A stretch of 64,000 bases of DNA from Pseudoips prasinana (GCA_951640165.1 OX621237.1:4588001-4652000), one strand, 5' to 3'; positions 42,590 through 52,175 are shown, counted from the stretch's first letter. The notes: generated from the sequence alone by a model not told the origin. Made by a program: numbers and translations.

Positions 42590-42725
42590 GTGCAGACGCC
42601 AGCACATCCAGCTACCCCAAACTGTCAAATTTATTTTATGGATTTTCAACTTCACTTTCACATAAGGTTCACTTTCAATTGTGGAAATTTGACAGATTGG
42701 GGTAGCTTGATGTGCTTTCGTCTGT
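42590..42725. mobile_element. Inverted-repeat element M1, copy h
   Basis: Starts GTGCAGACGCCAGCACATCC; ends GATGTGCTTTCGTCTGT. It lies only 58 bp after copy g in the same orientation by its centre sequence. Confidence 0.82.
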
Positions 42726-43684
42726 TGTTGCTGTCAGTTGCTCAGAGAGCGAAAGATGTTGACCTTTCTTAAATGTTTAACCGATTTTCCCACGAAAAAA
42801 AGGTATATCTTGGACTATATTTAGAATAGAATGTTCCAGAACACAATGTCCATATATCTCACGACGTACATCAAAGGGGTGAAACTATTTCATACATTTT
42901 ATCACACTCTCAACGGCTGGTAAAAATGCGCTAAACGGGGCGTAGTTTGTTTGCAAATGGCGAAAAATTTCTTTATATCTAAACCTTTTTCTGTAAATAA
43001 TGCCGAAGGATTTTCCCTGTAAATATTCCTCAAAGTTTATTATGAGGGTGGAAGTAGCCCGACGGCGCCTAATGTAAGTCTTTCCATTTTATGGTATCGA
43101 AGTTTGACTCTTAATTTTGGGTCATGACGTTTTTGTACGTTTTCAAAGGCATTCGTATTACAGTGTCCAGATTTTTTTTTGTTTAATTTTATTTATTTCA
43201 TTAGGAAGACCAACAGCATTTATCAACACAATGTTTATGATATATTCATAGGCAGCAGAAAGCTATTAACAGGTCTCCAAGAGTAAAATCCTGATTACTT
43301 AATTAATAATGTGCAGAATAAATATAAACTTATAGAATACGAACCATCTAAATAATTATTATGTTTTACATAAAACCTTTTTGGAAAAAGTTAAGGCTAA
43401 GTAACCGTCTCACTGTTTCAGAATTATTACAAAATAAGTATGTCAAAATTAAAAGCTTTGACTTGTTTATTCAAACTGTTGCCCGCTCGCCACAGGAATG
43501 CGTTCTGTCGGTAATTTATTGTCACTAATGGAAAATGTGTTTTTATGTTAGTTTAATTTCTAAGACTTCAGGATATCAGGATTCTATTAGAAATTAGTAG
43601 TCTGTGCCGCGGGGTAGGTACTTTACAAATGTATTATTCACGGACTAAAATACTTCCAGACTCAGAACAACTATTTATGGGTCA
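42726..43684. other. No gene seen
   Basis: AT-rich DNA. A stretch near 43190-43300 begins with T-rich DNA then AGGAAGACCAACAGCATTTA, the same layout as the LINE tail at 26095 (TTAGGTTTACCAACAGAAGC). It may be another minus-strand LINE end, but no frame remains. Confidence 0.45.
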
Positions 43685-43775
43685 CACAAATAGATGTCCC
43701 GCGCGGGAATGGAACCCGAGACAGGCAGCGGCGAGGCGGCTGTCCTAACCGCTGCTCCACACGCGCTGTCAAGAA
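43685..43775 (-). mobile_element. tRNA-like SINE head (family E)
   Basis: The minus strand reads GACAGCGCGTGTGGAGCAGC, GGTTAGGACAGCC and a B-box GGGTTCCATTCCCGC. Its right part resembles the plus-strand sequence at 50415-50490. The stems do not fold as a full tRNA. Confidence 0.65.
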
Positions 43776-43813
43776 TATTATTAATATTGATAAAGACACT
43801 AAAATTACTAAAA

Positions 43814-44066
43814 TAATAATATCCTGGGACATTATTTACACACGGCCATCTGAACCCAAACTAAGCAGAGCTTGTACCTACTATGGAAACCAGATAACTG
43901 ATATACTAAATATAGTTAATACTTACTTTTGTAAATACATACTTATATAGATAATTACACCCAGACTCAGGACAAACAGACATGTTCATGCACACAAATA
44001 TGTCCTGGGTGGGAATCGCGCCCACGACCTCCGGCGTGAAAAGAAAGCATTTGCCAACAGGCCTAA
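43814..44066 (-). mobile_element. SINE family A
   Basis: On the minus strand: head with CTGTTGGCAAATGC, the B-box mutated to GGGCGCGATTCCCACC, body ATCTGGTTTCCATAGTAGGT, end GTCCCAGGATATTATTATTT. Confidence 0.83.
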
Positions 44067-44359
44067 ATACCTTCTCGAAAATAATCTTAATATATACGAA
44101 AAAGCTCCCAGCAAAGGTTATCGATTTGCCAATAAGCGATTGGAACTCCCCATCAATTTTCTAACGCCGTCATTTTTCTTCGCGTTGTTGATACGAAAAA
44201 AATGACTCGAGTTCACAGTATGGGAACGCTTCATACATTTTTATTGTCACACTGAAGATTTCGATTAGAATTTCTTAGAAATGTCTTCGGTAGTAAAATT
44301 TTAGCACCTCGGCTTGGTAAGAACTCGGAGACAGTTTGCATAATGTAGAGATTCTGGAG

Positions 44360-44499
44360 GTACAGACGCCAGCACATCAAGCTACCCCATCTGTCAAATT
44401 TCCCCAATTGAAAGTGAACCTTATGCTTTTGTGTCAAAGTTGAAAATCTATAAAAGAAATTTGACAGATTGGGGTAGCTGGATTTGCTGGGATCTGTAC
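44360..44499. mobile_element. Inverted-repeat element M1, copy i
   Basis: Starts GTACAGACGCCAGCACATCA; ends GATTTGCTGGGATCTGTAC. One base is missing in the left arm (CTACCCCATCTG). Confidence 0.86.
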
Positions 44500-44624
44500 A
44501 TATAAGTATGTGGCAGGATTATAGTTTTTTATATCGAGGGATTGAAAGCTGATATAGATAGGTATCTGTTTGTTTTAAAATTTGAGCGCTTATTCAATTG
44601 CGCATATCCATTACTTATCTTTTT

Positions 44625-44660
44625 TTCTTTCTTTATCGTATGGGCAGTGGTTACCCTATT
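44625..44660 (-). mobile_element. 5S-like SINE, 3' end only
   Basis: The plus strand reads TTTATCGTATGGGCAGTGGT, TACCCTA, the same 3' end as 51970-51998 and 21438-21456. Confidence 0.55.
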
Positions 44661-44696
44661 TGAAGTTACTTGACAAATTGAATAAAATAATAAATA

Positions 44697-44960
44697 AAAA
44701 AGGTTTTTATTCACGTAGACTTTAAAAAAGCGCTTGTAAATAGTCAGAACGTCATTTTTGTAGTTAGATAGTTAATTACACATAATTATTCCTTGGTACA
44801 TATATTAGATATTTAAGTACTCGGATTGTATGAAAACATTTAGATAAAACATTTAATTTATAATTTCGTTATTTAGCTAGCTTATATTTAGTTATTGTCA
44901 AGTTTATATATAGGTTTAACTATTGAAATTTATAGTTTCAGATATATTTACTACATATTG
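44697..44960 (-). mobile_element. LINE 3' tail, family T1
   Basis: The plus strand starts AAAAAAGGTTTTTATTCACG and continues with TTGTATGAAAACATTTAGAT. Inverted relative to 785-1258 and of similar extent. Confidence 0.78.
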
Positions 44961-45524
44961 TCTGATTGGTCATGTCTATATTAAGAGTATACTACGAGCT
45001 CGCCAAATGGATGTGCGATTAACGCTTATGCGTCAAAACTGGGTACACTACATTAATACGAAAAACATTATTCCGACAGTAACAAATACGAATTTCTAAA
45101 TACCGACTTTCATAATTCCGAATATTACAACTCCGACTTATCATTACTCCTAGTTTTATAATTCCTCAATTTCAATATTTCTATCGTTTATAATTACTAC
45201 TCTCAAAATACCGAGACTCAATAGATCGAATAACAAAAAGTCCGACTTAATGATAATTCGAAACATCATCAATACTAATAAAAATATTTTGTTTCCCCGG
45301 TCATAGTTCTAACCTAACCCTGAGACAGAGGGGATCTGGCACTCAGCGGCTGCATGCAAGCAGGCAGGCATTCAACATGGAAGCAGGCAGACATGCAACA
45401 TGCATGGAACATCAAAATTCGGAATAAAATATTTCGGAGTATTTGGGTGTTCCCGTCAAAACTGTACCGCGACTCACCATAGTTCGCTCATCTCCGTAGA
45501 TCGACATCTCCCTAAACTAGCAAT

Positions 45525-45557
45525 AGGTTTAGGTTCGGTTCGGTTAGGTTAGGTTAG
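45525..45557 (+). repeat. Short telomere-type repeat (TTAGG/TTCGG)n
   Basis: Reads GGTTTAGGTTCGGTTCGGTT, AGGTTAGGTTAG: about six units, two with C for A. TTAGG is the ancestral insect telomere repeat. Here it lies directly before an R1-type reverse transcriptase end. Confidence 0.75.
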
Positions 45558-45693
45558 ACCATGGAGGGCTGTTGCCGCCTTCTGCGAGACTGTGTTGGTC
45601 CAGAAGGAGGCAGCTGAGCGAGATCGAGAGAGGGTCGATCCCGTTCGGAGACGCCGAAGAGATATTCGCCTCGGCGCCCAGTCCGGCACATAG
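45556..45693 (+). pseudogene. R1-clade reverse transcriptase, C-terminal 45 residues
   Basis: The plus frame ends RPWRAVAAFCETVLVQKEAA, ERDRERVDPVRRRRRD..., stop TAG at 45691-45693. The FCExVMxxKExAERxRE pattern with an arginine-rich end is the usual C-terminus of R1-clade elements, including telomeric ones. Everything upstream is absent. Confidence 0.72.
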
Positions 45694-45769
45694 CTGGGCT
45701 TCGTGCCTTGCCCCCTAAGCGTTAATCGCACATCCATTTGTCAAGCTCACGTACACTTCTTTATTATGA

Positions 45770-45852
45770 TAAGAAATCCATATTATTATCATGGCGGACG
45801 TTGTGTTTATGAAGTCGATCGCGCTTTAATGCAACCACCGGATCGAATGCGC
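45770..45852 (-). mobile_element. LINE tail, family T1, internal piece
   Basis: Inverse of 905-985: the plus strand carries ATGGCGGACGTTGTGTTTAT and GCAACCACCGGATCGAATGC. The polyadenylation end is not included. Confidence 0.6.
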
Positions 45853-46237
45853 CCGTACGTTTGTAGCATTAAAATAACGATTTGAGAATATAACAGCAAA
45901 CTTTTAGTTAGCTGTATTATTTACTGTTGTCTTTATCGAACTATACGCATTTCAACAAACATAACATTGTCAATCTAGTCCTTTATCCATTCCTCCAATC
46001 ATCAAAATAGCTGACTTCCAAACCTGAACAAATAAAGCCACTTCAAATACCGGCTAACAACGGTTATGGGCCTTGTAGGTAAGTCTATACTTCCCTCAAA
46101 TATTATACAATTCATTCACGTATCGACGAAAAATTCGCCCCTCAGATCAACAAGAGATCTGCCTGAAATCATCAGTGCGGAAAAACTCACGGGTTCCGTG
46201 GTTACGGTCTGGTACAAGTTAAGAAAAAAAGCGATTA

Positions 46238-46365
46238 AATGCTTTTCTTACTTAGTTACTGTCACAGTTGTTCAAGCCGCTCAATAGGCCTCTGACACGG
46301 CTTAACGACTGCTTGTCTAATGACTACAACCGGGACCGACAGCTTAACGTGACCTCCGAAACACG
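46238..46365 (-). mobile_element. 5S-like SINE (family D), headless copy
   Basis: The plus strand reads GTTGTTCAAGCCGCTCAATA, GGCCTCTGACACGGCTTAAC through ACGTGACCTCCGAAACACGG, then leaves the family before the 5S-like part. Confidence 0.72.
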
Positions 46366-46401
46366 GAAAAATCATTATCCGCCAATCACTAATAATCATC
46401 T

Positions 46402-46424
46402 ATGAGAGAGAGAGAGAGAGAGAA
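46402..46424. repeat. (GA)n microsatellite
   Basis: About eleven GA units in an otherwise unremarkable AT-rich context. Confidence 0.9.
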
Positions 46425-46634
46425 GGCTATGAAGAAAGAAATGTAAAGCAGACTTCATTTCTTACTTCATAGTATGGAATGCCGACTTCGTCCCAGGAAT
46501 GTGTTAGACGAGATCGACAGGTTATTAAAACAACTCTCGTGTTACTCGAACATCGAACTTATTCGATGAATTGTTTATTCGTTAATATTGCGGGGTCATC
46601 CTGAAGGTTCACTGTATTCGAAGCTTTTTCAGAC

Positions 46635-46715
46635 ATCTGTTACAAGCAGGCACAGTAGACCAGGCTTGGGAATATGCCGCCAGTAGTGGACTTCATTTGG
46701 ATTGAAATGATGATA
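46635..46715 (+). mobile_element. RTE-type 3' end, degenerate
   Basis: It contains GCTTGGGAATATGCCGCCAG and GTAGTGGACTTCATTTGGAT, then ATGATGATAA; a mutated form of the RTE end. Confidence 0.5.
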
Positions 46716-46736
46716 AATAAATTTTGGTTTCATTTC

Positions 46737-46884
46737 TGAGCATCTCTGTGCTTGTCCGTTTGTCCTGTGTCTGGGTGTAATTATCTATATAAGTATGTAT
46801 TTACAAAAGAAAAGTAGTATAGTAGCATATCAGCTATTGGGATCAGACGGCCGTGTGTGAATAATATCCCAGGATATTATTATT
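46737..46884 (+). mobile_element. SINE family A, 5'-truncated
   Basis: Starts in the body (TGTCCTGTGTCTGGGTGTAA) and keeps GGGATCAGACGGCCGTGTGT and ATATCCCAGGATATTATTAT. A short deletion removes the usual TTTCCATAGTACAAGC. Confidence 0.75.
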
Positions 46885-46949
46885 AATGTCTAATGACAAA
46901 AACCGGAACCGACAACTAAACGTGCATGAACGTTTATTTACATATATTT

Positions 46950-47072
46950 TTGTCGGATAATTACACCCAGACACAGGACAAACAGACATATTCATGCACA
47001 CAAATATCTGTCCTGAGTGGAAATTGAACCCACGACCTGCGGTGTGAAAGGCAAACATTTACCAACCACATC
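46950..47072 (-). mobile_element. SINE family A, 5' half
   Basis: On the minus strand: GATGTGGTTGGTAAATGTTT, B-box GGTTCAATTTCCACTC, body to TGTCCTGTGTCTGGGTGT. The 3' half is missing, and a LINE begins directly after on the plus strand. Confidence 0.75.
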
Positions 47073-47074
47073 AA

Positions 47075-47537
47075 AGCCATTTCAAAGGCTGACTGCACGG
47101 CGTGAACAGCTCTTACACCACGGTAACAACTTCTCATCAAGCGACAACTCCGTTGGTGTGGATATGTGTTGCGAATGTCAGATCAACGTACGGCAACATG
47201 CATCTTTTTCTCTGAACTTGGGAAGGGCAAGCGCTAGCATGGCGGACAACTTCTCAGGTACAAAGATGTACTTACGCCTTCAGATTGGCAGCAAACAGCC
47301 GCTCGACGACCAGTATGGAGGTCTTTGGTGAAAACCACAGTCAAAAACTTTGAGGATAATCCCCGCTCGGAACTAGATGCTCGACGCGATGAACTGAAAG
47401 CACGCCCACCTTGTGCTATCACTTACAATTACGGCAATGGTGTGCTCACTTGCCCGCACTGTGCGCGGACTTTTACCAATAAGATCGGTTACGTTAGCCA
47501 CACACGAGCACACCAACGTCAGCTAGAACAGAGTTGA
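47075..47537 (+). pseudogene. LINE endonuclease-reverse transcriptase C-terminus with C2H2 finger
   Basis: The frame shows [20 protein letters not shown], a stop, GGQLLRYKD, then DWQQTAARRPVWRSLVKTTV and NFEDNPRSELDARRDELKAR. It ends with the zinc finger LTCPHCARTFTNKIGYVSHT-RAH and stop at 47535-47537. This R-x-P-x-W-R...LDARR...C-x2-C-x12-H-x4-H layout is the C-terminus of a common group of insect LINE polyproteins. The last 70 residues are open; upstream it carries stops and a frameshift. The fragment is 5'-truncated. Confidence 0.82.
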
Positions 47538-47539
47538 AA

Positions 47540-48020
47540 ACGTCGCCGTGGCCGAAATCGGTCGAGGAGATTATTATTAACAACTTCTCAAACGATAAAG
47601 AAGAAGATAAATACTAAGATATTTCCCGCTAGTATCTTATAACTTGTGCCAAATAATACTGATTCTTATCACGTCTACAAAGGTATCCCAGTCAAAAAGT
47701 TAACTCGTGCGTTGGCGCCACTGACAAACATTCCTTTGAGAAATCATGAGGCCTTTTACTTACATACCTTCTGTTGGAAAAGTATTTTTTTGTTTTTTCC
47801 CCTTTTGTAGTTGATAGAAAATATTCGTGACGTTCATTGGGAGGGGAGACAGGTAATTAAAAGGTGTACTAGCGGAATAATGAAGATGTTTTTTCATTAA
47901 AACTAAAAAAAAAATGTTTTTAAGTTTGAGCTTATTAAGGGGTTTACAATACCGGATTTATTTATTTATCTCTTTCCCTAACATCTATCATTACATGTCT
48001 TGACCTAATGCGACAGTGCT
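47540..48020. other. No gene seen
   Basis: AT-rich DNA. The stretch 47955-48020 (TTTATTTATTTATCTCTTTC, CCTAACATCTATCATTACAT) resembles the LINE tail at 27090-27150 (minus strand), so another truncated LINE end is likely here. Confidence 0.45.
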
Positions 48021-48096
48021 AAAATGTAGTTATATAAGGTCGTATTTATATAATTGTAACACTTATATAAATACGACCTTATGTAACTACATTTTA
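48021..48096. repeat. Near-perfect 76-bp hairpin
   Basis: AAAATGTAGTTATATAAGGT, CGTATTTATATAA and its inverse are separated by 9 bases (TTGTAACAC). One mismatch and one gap at most. It is a small fold-back or an inverted duplication. Confidence 0.85.
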
Positions 48097-48239
48097 AAAC
48101 TAGTTATTCATATAACTGACTATATTTAACAGAACCTTTACAAATTTTCCACGAATTTGTACAAATTTTGAACGGAATTTGGTTTTTATTAGCTATTACT
48201 ATTGAGCTTATTATGGAGTAGAGCAGCGGTGATAATAAT

Positions 48240-48490
48240 AATATCCTGGGACATTATTTACACACGGCCATCTGATCCCAAACTAAGCAAAGCTTGTACT
48301 ATGGAAATCAGATAACTGATATATTACATATACTACTTTTCTTTTGTAAATACATACTCTTATAGATAATTGCAGACACAGGACAAACAGACATGTTCAT
48401 TCACACAAATATTTGTCCTGGGTGGGAATCGAACCCACGACCTCTGGCGTGAAAAGCAAGCATTTGCCTACCACGCCAACAGGCCCGTCA
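48240..48490 (-). mobile_element. SINE family A
   Basis: On the minus strand: head TGACGGGCCTGTTGGCGTGG, B-box GGTTCGATTCCCACC, end ATGTCCCAGGATATTATTAT. Close to consensus. Confidence 0.88.
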
Positions 48491-48549
48491 GTAACATACA
48501 ATTAATTTGTTAATGTAGTTTTTAGTTTTTAATATTTTTGTTAATTATA

Positions 48550-48790
48550 TAATAATATAATAATAAATAATAATAAATCTTTATTTCACTAAAATACACA
48601 TAGTTATTACATAATATTTAGTACATAACACATTACGCAACATCGTTGTCCTGCTACCCCCCTAGATAGGCTACTAATTAGCCTGTATTAAGGGGAGACA
48701 GTGACGTATCCTAGGAAGTGAATTAAGGTGTTATTCGGAATAGATCAGGTGAAGTACTAAAAAGGTACATACCACAAACTAGGTTACAAC
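48550..48790 (-). mobile_element. LINE 3' tail (unclassified)
   Basis: The plus strand starts with (AATAAT)n, AAATCTTTATTTCACT and continues with AATACACATAGTTATTACAT. The inverse of TTTATT gives AATAAA near the end. No frame is recognisable. Confidence 0.5.
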
Positions 48791-48861
48791 ATTATTGTTA
48801 TTTAGTTTTTTTTTTGTATTATTATTGAATGCTAGTGTTTACATGCCTGTTTACTGCTATG

Positions 48862-48950
48862 TTTGTGTGTGTGTGTGTGTGTGTGTGTGCGTGCGTGCGT
48901 GTTTGTGTGTGTATGTGTGAGTGTGGGTGGAGGGTGTGTTTATGCGTGTG
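48862..48950. repeat. (GT)n microsatellite with variants
   Basis: (GT)n interrupted by GC units (GTGCGTGCGTGC) and by TTTG and ATG. The cysteine-rich peptide predicted across it is an artefact of the repeat. Confidence 0.95.
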
Positions 48951-49191
48951 TGCCACCCTTATAGCAAATAAATTAAATATTTTTCTGTGTCGTCATATGA
49001 TAGCTCTAACAGTAAAGAACGAACAGCAATTTTACACTGATAGTGGGTAAGTTTATAAATTGAAGAAGTAGCATTTATTTTATTATATATAACAAAGGCT
49101 TAAGTTTTTGTTCATATGTATAACTAACCAAAAATAATTGTCATGGTCACTCGACTATAAAGGATTTATGATTATAATTAGCTAAAAAGCA

Positions 49192-49665
49192 GACATCATC
49201 AGCCTAATATGGTCCACTGCCGGGAATAGGCCTCTCACAAACGAACTGAAACGTTGCTATTTGGCTGGGTTTCGAGTTACCGCGCTTGGCATGCAAGTTG
49301 ATAACCGCAGTTAGGTGGTAGCTAGTTTTGTAAACTAGCGGTCACCTCTTGTGAGGAGTCGCTGCTTCCCAACTACCTGGTGTATCCCTTAGTCGCCTTT
49401 TAGACACCCATATGATGGTATGAGGTGGCTCTGTTATTCTTTCTGGGCCGGAAACCACACACAAGAAAGAAAAAAAAACGAGTGTGATTGAGACAAAGGA
49501 CACCCGAAAGATCTCCAGCGACTTCCAGCAAAAGATCGTCGGTCCATCTTGTAGGACGCCTGCCCACGCTGCGTCTTCCGGTTCGTGGTCGCCGCTCGAG
49601 AACATTTCTGCCCCAGCGGCTGTCGGCTCTAATAGCTATATGTGCCCTGCCCACTGCCACTTAAA
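49192..49665 (-). pseudogene. RTE-type LINE C-terminal fragment and tail
   Basis: The minus strand encodes RADSRWGRNVLERRPRTGRR, SVGRRPTRWTDDLL, the conserved C-terminus of RTE-like reverse transcriptases. It is then disrupted near 49495 and followed by SKRRLRDTPGSWEAAT-type sequence and a tail ending CATCATCAG... (plus-strand GTCCACTGCCGGGAATAGG). Two different LINE-type pieces may be fused here. Confidence 0.7.
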
Positions 49666-49690
49666 TATAGTATATATAATAGTATATATT

Positions 49691-49887
49691 CAGTGTTTTT
49701 CAACCTTTTTCATGACACCCACCCTTTAGTATTAATACATATTTAGCGACCCCCTATATAACCGTTGCTTTCTTTTCATGTATTTTATTTTGTGACAAAT
49801 ATATCCGCCTCTACAGAAGCTTCGCGACCCCCCTAAACAGGCTGTGCGACCCCCCAGGGATCGCGACCCACACGTTGAAAAAGATTG
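49691..49887. mobile_element. hAT-like short element
   Basis: The left end CAGTGTTTTTCAACCTTTTT and the inverse of the right end (CAATCTTTTTCAACGTGTGG) form short imperfect inverted repeats. The interior is rich in GCGACCCCC words, a look shared by many non-autonomous hAT elements. The flanks GTATATATT and GTATATATA could be an 8-9 bp target duplication, but the region is (TA)n, so this is uncertain. Confidence 0.75.
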
Positions 49888-49889
49888 GT

Positions 49890-50410
49890 ATATATATTAT
49901 ATAGATAAACTATTATAACCATCTTTCATATAAAATTGATGTCTTTTCAGAATAACTTTTGAATATAATTATTTTTTTTAATAAATCTGGTGTAAACGCT
50001 TGAAATGCACTAATTAACGGGAGGTTGACAGTCAGTCGCGCCGTAACAGCGCTCAGACAGATTTTACAACTCTGACGAGCTTTTAATTTGGGTTTTTATG
50101 TAATTTTTACTGCATTTTTATCTGCCAACAGCCATTATTATATACGTTTTTTGTAAGACGGCATTTTCTCCAAGTCTACCTTAGGGCGATGACCTTAAGA
50201 TGCTGACAAAATCTAATTGTTTTTTCCGCTAGTTTTTAATGAATACTAAGCTAAACTTGACAAATGACATAATAATATATACATAGATCAATATGACCAT
50301 CCTGCCATCCTGGATAGCAGTGGAATACCCAGTTTAACCACAGTATAGATAGATCAGATACTAATATGTTTCCATTAATCGTTATATGTTGGTAATCCAT
50401 GGTAATCTAT
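49890..50410. other. No gene; one shared repeat block
   Basis: AT-rich. The block 50300-50390 (CCATCCTGGATAGCAGTGGA, ATACCCAGTTTAACCACAGT) matches the inverse of 40720-40795, so a repeat family of unknown type is represented twice. Confidence 0.5.
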
Positions 50411-50414
50411 TAAT

Positions 50415-50490
50415 CGTGCGACTCCACGTGTGTCGCAGCGGCGAAGACAGTCGCCTCGCCGCTTCGTGGGTTCAATTCCTGCTCCGGACA
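50415..50490 (+). mobile_element. tRNA-like SINE head (family E)
   Basis: CGTGTGTCGCAGCGGCGAAG, ACAGTCGCCTCGCCGC and a B-box GGGTTCAATTCCTGC. It compares with the minus-strand copy at 43685-43775. Followed at 50508 by part of a GGTTCCGTA-type element. Confidence 0.62.
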
Positions 50491-50507
50491 ACTATTTATT
50501 TTATTTA

Positions 50508-50668
50508 CTTTTTTAGTATTTGTTGTTATAGCGGCATCAGAAATACATCATCTGTGAAAATTTCAACTGTCTTACTATCACGGTTCATGAGATACAGCCT
50601 GGCGACAGACGGACAAACAGCGATGTCTTAGTAATAGGGTCCCCTTTGGTGCGGAACTCTAAAAAGAA
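50508..50668. mobile_element. GGTTCCGTA-type element, partial
   Basis: Matches 13890-14050: ATACATCATCTGTGAAAATT, TCAACTGTCTTACTA, GAGATACAGCCTGGCGACAG and a degenerate GGGTCCC...CGGAACTC end. Confidence 0.72.
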
Positions 50669-50879
50669 AACAACGAATAAAATGCCTCCACCGTCAGCTT
50701 AAGAAGCTCGCGTTAGGTAGTTCTGTCAGGGGTCAGGTTCAGAAGGCTTTTAGAGACATCGCGTAGTGTGAGGGGGTTCCTCTCTCTGGAGCCTTAACTA
50801 TATAATTATTATGACTATGAATATTCTTATGATAAGATAAGAACTGCTGTGTGGTGACGGCGACAAATATCAGAATCAG

Positions 50880-51230
50880 AATAGCATCACCCCATCTCAT
50901 ACCGTGGGGGGCGTAGAAGTCGACCCGAGGGAATATCTACCTGAGGAAGGGCAGCAGCTTCCTTCTGATTACTATGACTATCGTACTGCGATCGCCAACC
51001 CGCCTGCCAAGCGTGGCGATTATGGCATATCCCCTCAAGACGATTCTTGAGGGAGGCTTGTCCAGCAGTGGACTTATTTAGCTGTAATGATGAAGATAAG
51101 ATATTTATTTGTCCAAACATGAGTATACACACAGTTTGCATGCAAGATAGGACACTTAAGATATAACAGTCAAGTTTGCCATAGCTACATGGCGTACAAA
51201 TTTTGGTTAGGTTCATAGACCTGCATTATT
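50880..51230. mobile_element. LINE fragments (RTE-type 3' end and a second tail)
   Basis: 50880-51075 contains GCGATCGCCAACCCGCCTGC, GTGGCGATTATGGCATA and TTGTCCAGCAGTGGAC, the blocks seen inverted at 9285-9490. From 51095 the minus strand ends TTGGACAAATAAATATCTTA, an AATAAA-bearing LINE tail of another type. Confidence 0.6.
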
Positions 51231-51507
51231 ATAATATATTGAAATCAATTAATAAATTATATCATAATAAAAAAATATTAAAGTTATGTCACAAGACAAA
51301 ATGTCGAGAAAATAAATAAGATACAAAATTAGAAAATAGTATATTTTGACTTATGTAGAGCAATTAGAAACTTACTTTTAAATATTCGTTATACTCAATA
51401 CTCAATCATTTATTGCTTCTATAATTTATAACAGATGGTATAATCTTATAATTATGTAACAATTATGGACCCTGTCGGGCACAGCATTTAATGTCATAGT
51501 ATGCTTA

Positions 51508-51662
51508 GAGGTCTCTGCACACAGCGGGCGCGGCGCGGCGGGACGGGACGGCGACGCGACACTGAGGAGTTGTAATGTACTAGATATTACGGACGACGCC
51601 ACACAGAGCCAGACGTCGCCGTCCCGTCCCGCCGCGCCGCACCCGCTGTGTGCAGAGACCTT
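51508..51662. mobile_element. GC-rich hairpin element (155 bp)
   Basis: Arms of about 48 bp: GAGGTCTCTGCACACAGCGG, GCGCGGCGCGGCGGGACGGG, ACGGCGAC, inverted on the right with few differences. The arms are over 75% G+C in AT-rich surroundings. The flanks TTA (left) and TTA (right, within CTTTA) could be a 3-bp target duplication as in PIF/Harbinger elements; this is inference. Confidence 0.82.
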
Positions 51663-51967
51663 TATCTATTAAAAAAACTTTAAGATGATGTTTGAGCTTA
51701 TTTTTACTTAACTCTTTCCAGTGTTTTATTATTATGAATGTCTTTATCTTTTGTACATACGTATAGTAACGGTCGGAGTTTATTGCTACCTTACCACGCT
51801 TACGGTGCACTCATTTTGACCCATACATTTTAGCTTTAAACTAGATTTTAAGGCTTATATTAGCTTTAGCTTTTAGTGGGGGGATCGGATTTATGCGATT
51901 AAATATGGTGATGTCAGCCTCTTAATATATGATTTTGGGTAACTTACAAATTGTATACGACTTTAAA

Positions 51968-52175
51968 TACTGACTTACTTATCGTGCTGTGGTTACCCTA
52001 GTGTCAGAGTTGTTAAAGCCGCCCATTAGGCCTCTGATATGTTTTAAGAACTGTTGCCTAATGGATGCAACCGGAACCGACACGGAGACGCTTAGAAATT
52101 AAACCTTTTTGACGCTCACCCATCTATGGACTGACCGCGATCCTAGTTGCTTGACCTCTCATCTAGTTGTGAGCA
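51968..52175 (-). mobile_element. 5S-rRNA-like SINE (family D), uninterrupted
   Basis: On the minus strand the head reads GAGAGGTCAAGCAACTAGG, ATCGCGGTCAGTCC, ATAGATGGGTGAGCG, parallel to the internal promoter half of 5S rRNA. The body and the 3' end (AGGGTAACCACAGCACGATA then AGTAAGT) follow. It is the reference for the SINE A insertion at 21471-21719. Confidence 0.7.

Larger units (their letters stand above)
44997..45752. mobile_element. Element with inverted ends carrying an R1-type C-terminus
   Basis: The left end (GAGCTCGCCAAATGGATGTG, CGATTAACGCTTA) is repeated inverted at the right end (TAAGCGTTAATCGCACATCC, ATTTGTCAAGCTCA). In between lie AT-rich DNA with many CCGA/TCCGAC words, a GCAGGCAGGC-type tract, a short TTAGG array and a retrotransposon C-terminus. 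It may be one composite transposon or two inverted fragments. Confidence 0.6.

Noticed and set aside
45525..45557. A chromosome end
   Set aside because: Only about six TTAGG-type units, with mutated ones, inside a dispersed-looking element; both sides continue as ordinary repeat-rich DNA.
48829..49050. Cysteine/valine-rich 73-residue peptide
   Set aside because: It is the translation of a (GT)n microsatellite; no gene signal.
51508..51662. CpG-island promoter
   Set aside because: The GC richness is accounted for by the two arms of an inverted-repeat element.
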